From Aggregicoccus sp. 17bor-14 (lineage in GTDB: Bacteria; Myxococcota; Myxococcia; Myxococcales; Myxococcaceae): 64,000 bases of DNA. The stretch covers positions 310,001 through 374,000 of the forward strand of contig NZ_VJZZ01000004.1 of NCBI RefSeq assembly GCF_009659535.1, given 5' to 3'. Below the pieces are notes generated by a model. It saw only the letters and a program-made list of their open reading frames with translations. It ran no database searches and was not told the origin of the DNA. Positions 10,337 to 20,368 of this stretch are shown here, one piece after another. The position numbers and the translations under genes are program-made. Within the stretch, counting starts at the first letter, position 1. Each line of letters opens with the position of its first letter.

Positions 10337-11191
10337 GTGGCCACCCGGCGCCTCGTCGTCAACGCGGACGACCTCGGCCTGCACCCGGACATCGATGCGG
10401 GCATCCTGCGCGCGCACCGCGAGGGCGTGGTGACGAGCGCGACCCTGCTCGCCACCGGCCCCAGCGCGGAAGGCGCGGTGCAGCGGGCGCGCGCGCAGGG
10501 GCTCCCCCTGGGCGTGCACCTGTGCCTCACCACGCGCCTTGCTCCGGCGGCGCCGCCCGCGCGCGTGCCGAGCCTCGCGCCCGGCGGCCGCTTTCGCGCG
10601 AGCTGGGTGCAGCTGAGCGCGGCGTGGGCGCGCGGGAGCCTGCGCACGGACGAGGTGGCGCTGGAGCTCGCCGCGCAGCTCGCCCGCGCGCGGGCGCTGG
10701 GCGCGGAGGTGGACCACCTGGATGCGCACCAGCACCTGCACCTGCTGCCGGGCGTGGCGGCGGCCGTGCACGCGCTCGCGCGCGCCGAGGGCCTCCCGGT
10801 GCGCTGGCCGCAGGAGCGCCCGCGCCTGCGCTGGCTCGCGGCGCCCGGCCCCGCGCTCAAGACGGCGCTGCTCTCGGGGCTCGCCCGGGCGCTGCCCGCG
10901 GACGTCGCGCGGCTGCGCGCGGTGGGGCTCTTCGAGGCGGGAAGGCTCACCGAGCCCGCCCTGCTCGGCGTGCTCGAGCGGCTGCCCGAGGGCGACTGGG
11001 AGCTGGGCTGCCACCCGGGCTCGCGCGAGGTGCAGGTGCCCGAGGACCCCACCTGGCGCTACGGCTGGGAGGCGGAGCTCGCGGCGCTCACCAGCCCGCG
11101 GGTGCGCGCGCTGCTCGCCTCCCGCGGCATCGCGCTGACGAGCTACGGCGCGCTCTTCCCGCGCGAAGGCCCTACGGCAGCTGCACGCTGA
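10337..11191 (+). CDS. ChbG/HpnK-family (YdjC) carbohydrate deacetylase
   Basis: The 284-aa GTG-started protein begins with the family signature VVNADDLGLHPDIDAGI (metal-binding Asp) and contains the metal-binding histidine region VDHLDAHQHLHLLPG and the C-terminal ELGCHPG. These proteins remove acetyl groups from N-acetylated sugars or glycolipids using a divalent metal. It lies 13 bp after a GT2 gene, suggesting that the pair make and then deacetylate an amino sugar on a lipid or glycan. Its last 20 bases overlap the end of the convergent lipoprotein gene. The exact substrate cannot be told. Confidence 0.87.
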   Translation: MATRRLVVNADDLGLHPDIDAGILRAHREGVVTSATLLATGPSAEGAVQRARAQGLPLGVHLCLTTRLAPAAPPARVPSLAPGGRFRASWVQLSAAWARGSLRTDEVALELAAQLARARALGAEVDHLDAHQHLHLLPGVAAAVHALARAEGLPVRWPQERPRLRWLAAPGPALKTALLSGLARALPADVARLRAVGLFEAGRLTEPALLGVLERLPEGDWELGCHPGSREVQVPEDPTWRYGWEAELAALTSPRVRALLASRGIALTSYGALFPREGPTAAAR

Positions 11192-11573
11192 CGCGCGCGA
11201 GCTGGCAGCCCGCCCCGCAGCGCTCGCCGTTGGGCTCGCTGTCCTCGGGGGAGGGCCGCAGCGTCTGCGTCGTGGGCGGACCGTCCGGCGCCTGCAGCGA
11301 GACGGCGAACGCCACCGGCCTCACCCCGTAGAAGCGCACCTCGCCCGGCGCGGTGCAGAGGAAGCCCGGCCCCGGCTCCAGCGCCTCGTCGCACAGGAAG
11401 GGGATGGTCACCGTGCCGAAGTAGGCCTGGCCGAAGAAGGCGGGCGCGGGGTTGCCGGCCGCGTCCACCACCTGCACCTGCACCTCGTCGGTGCAGCCCA
11501 CGCTCGAGCAGCCGCAGCTGGCGAGCGTGAGCCCCGCGAGCGCCGCTGCCACGCGCCACCCCACCTGCCCCAT
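11172..11573 (-). CDS. Small putative lipoprotein, 133 aa
   Basis: The N-terminus (VAAALAGLTLASC) is a lipoprotein signal with lipobox LASC. The mature part has an unusual number of Cys residues (CGCSSVGC near the lipid site, then three or four more), suggesting disulfides outside the cytoplasm. The core VQVVDAAGNPAPAFFGQAYFG looks like a carboxypeptidase-regulatory/Ig-like beta fold, but I do not recognise a family. It is convergent with, and overlaps by 20 bp, the end of the deacetylase gene. Confidence 0.68.
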   Translation of the reverse strand: MGQVGWRVAAALAGLTLASCGCSSVGCTDEVQVQVVDAAGNPAPAFFGQAYFGTVTIPFLCDEALEPGPGFLCTAPGEVRFYGVRPVAFAVSLQAPDGPPTTQTLRPSPEDSEPNGERCGAGCQLARVSVQLP

Positions 11574-11694
11574 TCCGCAGTCCTCCTCTTTCCGTCGCTC
11601 CGCCGCTCGGGCGACCGCCGCTCCGGCGCGGCGCGAGGCCCCGGACCCTAGCGCCCGGCCGCGCGCGCGTCACGCGGGAGGCCGGCGCTCGCCC

Positions 11695-12357
11695 TCAGGC
11701 AGGGCGCTGGGCGTTGAACAGCACGTGCGGCGAGCTGTAGCCGCGCGCGAGGCTGCGCACCTCTTCCACCCGGAAGCCCGCTGCGATGAGGCGCGCCACC
11801 TGCTCCTCGCGCGGCAGCAGTCCCAGCGCGCCGCTGCCCTGGGTGCGGCGCAGCGCCTGCACCATCACCCACTCCTGCGCGCGCCACTTGAGCGCGCGCC
11901 AGCCCCCGTCCGCCTCGGCCTCGTTGAGCAGCAGGCGGCCGCCGGGCTTGAGGAGGCGGAAGGCGGCGGCGAGGAAGCTGCGCGCCGCCTCCTCCGGCAG
12001 CAGGTAGAGCACGTCCGCGACCACCACGGCGTCGAAGCGCCCCTCCTCCGCGGGCAGCAGGTCCTCGATGCGCCCCTCGCGCAGGCTCACGTTGGGCAGC
12101 GCGCCGGCGGCCTGGCGCGCCCAGTGGATCTTGCGCGAGTCCGGGTCCACGCCCACCACCTGGCGGCGCGCCGAGTCCTGCGCGAGCAGGGCCGAGAGCA
12201 GCCCGTGCCCACAGCCCACGTCCGCCACGCGGCCCGCGGGGGTGCGCGCCACGAGCGAGGCGAGCGGCGCGCTGCTCGCCCGGGCCTCCACGTGGAAGCG
12301 CTCGCGCCACGGGAGCGCGCGGTACAGCGACACGGCCTGCTGGAGACGAGCGTTCAT
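11695..12357 (-). CDS. Class I SAM-dependent methyltransferase
   Basis: The 220-aa protein has the Rossmann motif I VADVGCGHGLLSALLA, the acidic loop VVGVDPDS, motif II FDAVVVADVLYLLP and LLKPGGRLLLNE. No membrane segment is seen. Its ATG at 12357 overlaps the TGA of the upstream GT-C gene by four bases (ATGA), so translation is coupled and the products probably act in one pathway. A methyl group on a sugar or a lipid carrier is a reasonable guess; the substrate is unknown. Confidence 0.85.
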   Translation of the reverse strand: MNARLQQAVSLYRALPWRERFHVEARASSAPLASLVARTPAGRVADVGCGHGLLSALLAQDSARRQVVGVDPDSRKIHWARQAAGALPNVSLREGRIEDLLPAEEGRFDAVVVADVLYLLPEEAARSFLAAAFRLLKPGGRLLLNEAEADGGWRALKWRAQEWVMVQALRRTQGSGALGLLPREEQVARLIAAGFRVEEVRSLARGYSSPHVLFNAQRPA

Positions 12358-13481
12358 GACACGTACACGTCCGCGCCGAAGGCGCCTGCGAGGAAGACGA
12401 GCAGCACGGCGCACGCGGCGAGCAGGGGCACGCGCAGCCGCGGCCGCTCGCGCACGAGCAGCGCCAGCGTGAGGAAGAGCGGGAAGGCGGCGAGCAGGTA
12501 GCGCCCCATGCCCATGAAGTCCTTGCTCGAGAGCGCGGGCAGCCCCACCACCGCGAGCGCGTACAGCCCGTAGCCCCAGCCCAGCCGCTTCACCGTGGGG
12601 ATCACCAGCGCGAGCGCCCCCAGCGTGACGCCCGCGTGCGCGAGCTGGCGCACCGCGATGCCGGCCGAGTGCGGCGGGAACATGCGCTGGAACCACACCA
12701 CCTTGAGCCAAGTGTGCCAGCCGGGCGCCTGCTCCCAGCCGGGGGCCCCTTGCGTCTCCACGAAGGCGAAGGGCTCGCCGAAGGCGCGCGCCTGGTAGAG
12801 CACGTAGAGCAGGAAGCCGGTGGCGGCGAAGAGCGGCAGCGCGTCCACGAGGCTCCAGCGCTCTCCGCGCTCGCGCTTCCACTCGAGCCGCCGCGCGAGC
12901 AGCCCCAGCACCAGCGCGGGCGCCACGGGCCGCGCCGCCGTGGCGAGCGCCGCCACCAGCACCGCGAGCAGCAGCTGCCCGCGCTCGAGCAGCAGGAAGG
13001 CGCTCACCACCAGCAGCAGGAACAGCGCGTCGCCGTACACCACCCCATAGAGGAAGAAGGCGAAGGGGTAGAAGGCGTAGAAGAGCCCCGCGTCACGCGC
13101 CGCCTCGGGCGAGGTGCGCGTCTGCGCCCAGCGCGTGAAGACGAGCACCGCGCCCACGCCCGAAGCGAGGCTGATGAGCGCCCCGGCCACGATGGGCGCG
13201 AGCCCCAGCGCCGAGACCGCGCGCAGCGTCAGCGGGTAGAGCGGGAAGAAGGCCACCGAGCTCTGCTCGCCCGGGTGGAAGAAGTAGCCCTCGCGCGCGA
13301 TGCGCAGGTACCAGTTGGAGTCCCAGCCCGCCCAGCCGTCCAGCACCGCGTCGATGGGGCCCGGCAGCGGCGCCCCGCCCAGCAGCTGCCGGCGCGCCGC
13401 CATCACACCTGCCGCAACTGCACAGCCCAGGGTCGCCGCCAGAACCGCTAGCGCCACGACGTACAGCGGAGAACGTTTCAC
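12354..13481 (-). CDS. GT-C type membrane glycosyltransferase (PIG-V/mannosyltransferase-like)
   Basis: This is a 375-aa integral membrane protein with about nine hydrophobic helices. After the first membrane span there is a large loop containing WAGWDSNWYLRIAREGYFF, the WDxxWY motif typical of PIG-V-like lipid-linked mannosyltransferases (GT76/GT-C fold), followed by FFPLYPL. Such enzymes use polyprenyl-phosphate sugars on the outer face of the membrane. The polyprenyl-P-sugar synthase-like GT2 gene at 9526 could make the donor. It is translationally coupled to the methyltransferase gene downstream. Confidence 0.8.
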   Translation of the reverse strand: MKRSPLYVVALAVLAATLGCAVAAGVMAARRQLLGGAPLPGPIDAVLDGWAGWDSNWYLRIAREGYFFHPGEQSSVAFFPLYPLTLRAVSALGLAPIVAGALISLASGVGAVLVFTRWAQTRTSPEAARDAGLFYAFYPFAFFLYGVVYGDALFLLLVVSAFLLLERGQLLLAVLVAALATAARPVAPALVLGLLARRLEWKRERGERWSLVDALPLFAATGFLLYVLYQARAFGEPFAFVETQGAPGWEQAPGWHTWLKVVWFQRMFPPHSAGIAVRQLAHAGVTLGALALVIPTVKRLGWGYGLYALAVVGLPALSSKDFMGMGRYLLAAFPLFLTLALLVRERPRLRVPLLAACAVLLVFLAGAFGADVYVS

Positions 13482-13628
13482 GTCTGGCTGAATCGTCCAT
13501 GTTCGACCGGCGAGTCAAGTCGGGCCCGCTCTACGCGGAGAGCCCCTGCGAAGCGAGGGACGCCAACGAGCGTCCGGGAGCGCAGGGCTTCCGGAGAGGA
13601 AGGCCTGCGCAGCCCGAGCCGCGCGCGG

Positions 13629-15808
<2,180 letters not shown>

Positions 15809-15809
<1 letters not shown>

Positions 15810-17110
15810 CACGCACGCTCCAGGATCACGACGGCGCCCAGGCCGCCGGCAGCACAGACGGTGCACATCACGGTGTTCTTGTCCTGCCGCTCCAGCTCGC
15901 GGAGCGCCTGGGTCACGATGCGCGCGCCCGTGGCGCCGAAGGGGTGGCCCAGCGCGATGGAGCCGCCGTTCACGTTGAGGCGCGTGCGGTCCACCTCGCC
16001 CACCGGCTTGCTCCAACCCGCCTTCGTCGCGAACGCGGGCGAGGCGAGCGCCTGGAGGTTGCTCGCCACCTGCGCGGCGAAGGCCTCGTGCATCTCGATC
16101 AGGTCCAGGTCCCCGAGCGTCATCCCCGCGCGCTCGAGCGCCGTGGGCACCGCGTACACCGGGCCCTGCAGCAGCTGGTCGCCGGGGTCGGTGGCGGCGT
16201 AGGCGTAGGAGCGCAGGAAGCCGAGCGGCTCGTAGCCCAGCGCCTTCGCGCGCTCCTCGCTCATCAGCAGCAGCGCCGCGGCGCCGTCGGTGAGCGGGCT
16301 CGCGTTGCCGGCGGTGATGGTGCCGTACTTGCGGTCGAACACCGGCTTGAGCGCGCCCAGCGCCTCGAGGCTGGTGTCCCCGCGCACGATGTTGTCCTTC
16401 TCGGTGACCTGGTCGAAGGCGGGCGGCACCACTACGGGCATCACCTCGTCGGCGAAGCGGCCCTCGCGCCAGGCGCGCGCCGCGTTGTGGTGGCTCGCGA
16501 GCGCGATGGCGTCCTGCTCGGCGCGGCTGATGCCGTTCTCCTTCGCCATCTTCTCGGCGCTCTCCCCCATGGTGAGGCCGGTGGAGTACTCGGCGATGGC
16601 CGGCGGAACCGGGAGCAGGTCCTTGCCCTGCAGCTTGCGGAAGGGCTTGAGCTTCTCCGGGAGGCTGCGCGCCCGGGAGGCCGCCACCAGCGCGTGCGCG
16701 AGCGGGCGGCTGGTGAAGATGGGCGCGTCCGACATGGCCTCGGTCCCGCCGGCCAGCGCCACGTCCACGTCCCCGAGCGCAATCGCCTGCGCCGCCGAGG
16801 TCATCGCGGTGATGGAGGTGGCGCAGGCGCGCGCCACCGTGAAGGCCTCGATGCGCTTGGGCAGCCCCGCCGCGAGCACCACCTCGCGCGCGATGGAGGG
16901 CGCGGTCAGGGTGGGGATGACCTGGCCGAAGACGACCTGGTCGATCTCCTGCGGATCCAGGTCCGCCCGCTGCACCAGCTCCTGGACCACGATGCGCCCC
17001 AGGTCCAGCGCCGTGAGCTGCGCGAAGGCGCTGCCCGCCTTCACGAAGGGCGTCCGCAAGCCGCGGACGATGGCCACCCTGCGGCGGCCCTGAGTGTTCT
17101 CGCGTGCCAT
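15809..17110 (-). CDS. fadI: Acetyl-CoA acyltransferase (3-ketoacyl-CoA thiolase)
   Basis: The 433-aa thiolase cleaves 3-ketoacyl-CoA to acetyl-CoA and a shortened acyl-CoA. The nucleophilic Cys is in VARACATSITAMTSAAQAI, the His in NVNGGSIALGHPFGATGAR, and the second Cys in VMCTVCAAGGLGAVVILE. The start at ATG 17110 has GGGAGAGGC in front; an upstream in-frame ATG would add about 20 atypical residues. It is the first gene of the fadI-fadJ operon and lies about 100 bp after manA, with a palindromic repeat in between. Confidence 0.95.
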
Positions 17111-17177
17111 CAAGCCTCTCCCGACTGCGGGGTGACGGGAGGTTCTAAGCACGTCGCCGCACCGCGTCAACGCCCGC

Positions 17178-17207
17178 GCTCCCCTGGGGGAGGGTCGGGG
17201 TGAGGGA
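17178..17207. repeat. Palindromic intergenic repeat, copy A
   Basis: The sequence GCTCCCCTGGGGGAGGG followed by TCGGGGTGAGGGA forms a small hairpin plus a conserved tail. It matches the other copies near 19480, 46345, 49013 and 51665. It sits directly against the stop codon of manA, between manA and fadI. Confidence 0.7.
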
Positions 17208-18398
17208 TTACAGCTCGCCCACCGTGGACCGGAAGAGCACGCCCTGGCCCTCGAGCGAGTACGCGCCCTCGTCCGCCGCCACGAAGGCAGACTCGCCGCG
17301 CGAGAGCGCGAGCTGCTGCCCCGCGAGCGAGACGCGCACCTCCCCCTCCGTGCACAGGAGGATCTCCGGCCCGCGCCGCGCCGGGCTCACCCGCGCACCC
17401 GGCCGCAGCTGCAGGCGCGAGAGGCGGAACTCCGGCGCCGGCGTCTCGAACACCTCCTCGCCCACGCCGTCGGACGTGGCCCGCAGCGGCGCCACCGGCC
17501 CCGCGCGGAAGTCCAGCACGCGCAAGAGCTCCGGCACGTCCACGTGCTTGGGCGTGCAGCCGCCGCGCAGCACGTTGTCGGAGTTGGCCATGATCTCCAC
17601 GCCCACGCCCTGCAGGTACGCGTGCAGGTTGCCCGCGGGAAGGTAGATGGCCTCACCGGGCTGCAGGTGCAGGAGGTTGAGCAGCAGCGCGCCGATGACG
17701 CCCGGGTCTCCCGGATAGAGCTCGGCGAGCCGCAGCGCCCAGCGGGCCTCGGCCCCGAAGCGGCCGCCCGAGGCCGCGAGCCGCGCGCAGCCCTCCACTG
17801 CCGCGGCCACCGCCTCACCGCGCGCCTGCGCGGGCAGCGTCATCAGCGCCTCGAAGGTGCGCGCGAGCCCCCGCGCATCCGGCGAGGCGCGCAAGGGCGC
17901 GAGCAGCGGCTCCAGGCGCTGGGCCCCGAGCGCGGCGAACAGCGCGAGCGTGTCCTCCACGCGCCGGAAGCCGCACAGCGCGTCGAAGGGGGTGAGCGCG
18001 CAGATGAGCTCGGGCTTGTGGTTGCTGTCCTTGTAGTTGCGGTGCGCGGCGGTGCGCGCCACGCCGAGCGCGTCCTCGCGCGCGTGCCCCTCGCGCGCCT
18101 GCTCGAGGCTGGGGTGCGCCTGCAGCGAGAGCGGCGTGTCCGCGGCGAGCACCTTGAGCAGGAAGGGCAGCCCCTCTCCGAAGCGCTGCACCACCGGCGC
18201 TCCCAGCACCCGCTCGGGTGCGGCGCGGATGTGCTCGAGCAGCGAGCCGCTCGACACGCGCGAGGGCGCCCCGGGGTGGGCCCCGAGCCACAGCTCCGCC
18301 TCGGGCCCCGCCGAGGGGCTGGGGCGGCCCTGCAGCTCGGCGATCGCCGTGCGCGAGCCCCACGCATAGGGCTGGATGACGTTGTCGAGCCGCTCCAT
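17208..18398 (-). CDS. manA: Mannose-6-phosphate isomerase, class I
   Basis: The 396-aa enzyme converts fructose-6-phosphate and mannose-6-phosphate and feeds GDP-mannose synthesis. It has the N-terminal VIQPYAWGSRTAIAEL, the zinc-site segments LQAHPSLEQA (Gln, His) and NHKPELICAL (Glu), and the cupin EAIYLPAGNLHAYLQG (His) with NVLRGG. It lies 15 bp downstream of hemE on the same strand and is probably co-transcribed with it. Its product would supply mannose for the polysaccharide and lipid-glycan genes in this window. Confidence 0.94.
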   Translation of the reverse strand: MERLDNVIQPYAWGSRTAIAELQGRPSPSAGPEAELWLGAHPGAPSRVSSGSLLEHIRAAPERVLGAPVVQRFGEGLPFLLKVLAADTPLSLQAHPSLEQAREGHAREDALGVARTAAHRNYKDSNHKPELICALTPFDALCGFRRVEDTLALFAALGAQRLEPLLAPLRASPDARGLARTFEALMTLPAQARGEAVAAAVEGCARLAASGGRFGAEARWALRLAELYPGDPGVIGALLLNLLHLQPGEAIYLPAGNLHAYLQGVGVEIMANSDNVLRGGCTPKHVDVPELLRVLDFRAGPVAPLRATSDGVGEEVFETPAPEFRLSRLQLRPGARVSPARRGPEILLCTEGEVRVSLAGQQLALSRGESAFVAADEGAYSLEGQGVLFRSTVGEL

Positions 18399-18413
18399 CT
18401 GCCCTGCCCTCCC

Positions 18414-19448
18414 CTACTTCGCGCGCAGCTCCGCGCCGATGCGGTGCACGCAGTCGACCACGAACTTCGCGGCCTCCGGATCGCTGGGCGGCAGGATGCC
18501 GTGGCCGAGGTTGAAGATGTGCCCCACGTTGCCCGCGCGGGTGAGGATGTCGCGCACGCGCGCCTCGAGCTCCTCGCGCGGCAGGAAGAGGTGCAGCGGG
18601 TCCAGGTTGCCCTGCACCGCCACGTCCGGCCCGAGGATGCGCCGGCCCACGTCCGCCTGGATGCGCCAGTCGAGCCCGATGACGTCCGCCCCGGTGCGCT
18701 TGAGCAGCTCGAGGTGCGTGGACATGGAGGTCCCGAACACGATGACCGGGACCCCGGTGGCCTGCAGCTCCTTCACCATGCGCGTGAGGTACGGGAGGCT
18801 GAAGCGCTCGAAGTCGAAGGGGCTGAGCTCGCCGCCCCAGGAGTCGAAGATCTGCACCACCTTGGCGCCCGCCTCCACCTGCATCCTGAGGTAGGGGATG
18901 AGCGTGTCGGTGAGCTTCTGGAAGAGCTGGTGCGCGAGCTTCGGCTGCTCGAAGAGCAGGCGCTTGATGACGATGTAGCTCTTGGAGCCGCCGCCCTCGA
19001 CCATGTACGCCGCGAGCGTGAAGGGCGCGCCCGCGAAGCCGATGACCGGCACGGAGTCGTTGAGCGCCTTGCGCGTGCGGCGGATGGCCTCGGCCACGAA
19101 GCCGGTCCCCTCCACCGGGTCCGGCACCCGCAGCCGCTCGATGTCCGCCGCGGTGCGCACGGGGTTGGGGAAGTGCGGCCCCTTGTCCCCGAGCTCCAGG
19201 TGGATGCCCATGGCCTCCACCGGGATGAGGATGTCCGAGAAGATGATGGCCGCGTCCACGCCGAGCCGGGTGACGGGCTGCACCGTGACCTCGGCGGCGA
19301 GGTCCGGGTTCTTGCACAGGTCCAGGAAGGCGATGGTGCCGCGGATGGCGCGGTACTCGGGCAGGTAGCGCCCGGCCTGGCGCATCAGCCACACGGGGGT
19401 GGTGTCGGTGGGCTGGCGGCGGGCGGCGCGCAGGAGTCGGTCGTTCAC
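18414..19448 (-). CDS. hemE: Uroporphyrinogen decarboxylase
   Basis: The 344-aa enzyme removes four carboxyl groups from uroporphyrinogen III to give coproporphyrinogen III in heme synthesis. The family signatures PVWLMRQAGRYLPEYR, the catalytic-Asp region IIFSDIL, IGFAGAPFTLAAYMVEGGGSK and FNLGHGILP are all present and the length is normal. The start is GTG at 19448 (VNDRLLRAARR), which matches the usual N-terminus. A palindromic repeat lies just upstream in the otherwise gene-free 19449-19718 interval. Confidence 0.96.
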   Translation of the reverse strand: MNDRLLRAARRQPTDTTPVWLMRQAGRYLPEYRAIRGTIAFLDLCKNPDLAAEVTVQPVTRLGVDAAIIFSDILIPVEAMGIHLELGDKGPHFPNPVRTAADIERLRVPDPVEGTGFVAEAIRRTRKALNDSVPVIGFAGAPFTLAAYMVEGGGSKSYIVIKRLLFEQPKLAHQLFQKLTDTLIPYLRMQVEAGAKVVQIFDSWGGELSPFDFERFSLPYLTRMVKELQATGVPVIVFGTSMSTHLELLKRTGADVIGLDWRIQADVGRRILGPDVAVQGNLDPLHLFLPREELEARVRDILTRAGNVGHIFNLGHGILPPSDPEAAKFVVDCVHRIGAELRAK

Positions 19449-19475
19449 GAAGTGGGCTCTCCGGGAGGGCTGAGT

Positions 19476-19522
19476 ACCCTCTCCCTATGGGAAGGGGCCG
19501 GGGTGAGGGAATCGGCTTTCCC
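19476..19522. repeat. Palindromic intergenic repeat, copy B
   Basis: CCCTCTCCCTATGGGAAGGGGCCGG followed by GGTGAGGGAATCGGCTTTCCC repeats the core of the other copies with a few changes. The outer parts GGGAA.. and TTTCCC can also pair. It lies in the 270-bp gap between hemE (leftward) and the tRNA-Val gene (rightward). Confidence 0.7.
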
Positions 19523-19664
19523 ACACCGTGCGTCACGCTCACCTGCTCCCCTTTCAGGTGACACGAGGAGCGCGAGCGCCGCTGCTTGTACCCGAAGCCG
19601 CGCGTGCGCAAAGTGGCAAAGACCTGCACGCGGAAGGAAAGTTCGGGGCCCGGTTCGCGCGTGC

Positions 19665-19693
19665 TTGACAGGTCCGGAGCCCCTCTGTAGAAG
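19665..19693 (+). promoter_or_regulatory. Sigma-70 promoter of the tRNA-Val/tRNA-Asp unit
   Basis: TTGACA at 19665-19670 and TAGAAG at 19688-19693 are separated by 17 bp. This is an ideal -35 with a good -10 placed about 26 bp before the tRNA-Val 5' end. The same -35/-10 pair occurs upstream of tRNA-Lys at 60671-60699. Confidence 0.8.
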
Positions 19694-19718
19694 GCGCCTC
19701 GTTGGTCACGGCGGCTCA

Positions 19719-19790
19719 GGGCGGATAGCTCAGCGGTAGAGCGGCGCCCTTACAAGGCGATGGTCACAGGTTCAATCCCTGTTCCGCCCA
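19719..19790 (+). tRNA. tRNA-Val (anticodon TAC)
   Basis: The cloverleaf folds with acceptor GGGCGGA/TCCGCCC, D-arm GCTC..GAGC, anticodon loop CTTACAA (anticodon TAC) and T-arm ACAGG-TTCAATC-CCTGT. The discriminator is A and CCA is not encoded. It is co-transcribed with tRNA-Asp 20 bp downstream. Confidence 0.93.
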
Positions 19791-19810
19791 TCAACACGTT
19801 GTGAAGTCTT

Positions 19811-19884
<74 letters not shown>

Positions 19885-19892
19885 CTGAAAAA

Positions 19893-19934
19893 GAAGGGCC
19901 CGGAGCCGAAAGGTTCCGGGCCCTTCGTCTTTTG
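19893..19934 (+). terminator. Rho-independent terminator after tRNA-Asp
   Basis: A stem of about 13 bp (GAAGGGCCCGGA paired with TCCGGGCCCTTC) encloses a short GCCGAAAGGT loop and is followed by GTCTTTT. The A-run on the left could make it work in both directions. Confidence 0.88.
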
Positions 19935-20017
19935 GCGTGCACTGACCTGGTGCGCGAGATCGATGCCGCGCGGCCGACCGCACCCCACCCTGCCCGGAGT
20001 CAGGCCGGGGGCGGACG

Positions 20018-20350
20018 ATGGTCGAAGCGTTTCGTCATTGGGGTGTGGCAGTCGGGGCGCTTCTCCTCACCGCGGCGGTGGGCTGCGGGCCCATCCAGAG
20101 CTTCGCGCAGGGCATCGAGGGCCCGAGCGAGGTGGTGGGCCACGACCAGCAGTGGTTCCTCGACAACGTGGGCGTCCCCTGTGCGAAGGAGCGCTCGCTC
20201 GTGGGCGGCGACCTCTGGCTCTACGCGCAGGTGGACCACGGCGTAGACCTGCTCGACTGCGACACCCCGGACGTGCACCGCTCCTGGGGCATCTACTTCA
20301 TGGGGAACGTGTGCACGGCGGCGATGTCGCTGGACCGGCCGCCAAAGTAG
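20018..20350 (+). CDS. Small putative lipoprotein, 110 aa
   Basis: ATG at 20018 follows GGGGGCGGAC. Residues 8-22 are hydrophobic and end in TAAVGC, a lipoprotein-like cleavage site. The mature part has three further cysteines (VPCAKERS, LLDCDTPD, GNVCTAAM) and is rich in Trp and Tyr. I do not know the family. It is convergent with the Wzi-like gene, whose stop lies 19 bp further on. Codon bias and the signal support a real gene. Confidence 0.65.
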   Translation: MVEAFRHWGVAVGALLLTAAVGCGPIQSFAQGIEGPSEVVGHDQQWFLDNVGVPCAKERSLVGGDLWLYAQVDHGVDLLDCDTPDVHRSWGIYFMGNVCTAAMSLDRPPK

Positions 20351-20368
20351 CCAATCGCCGCGCGGGGC

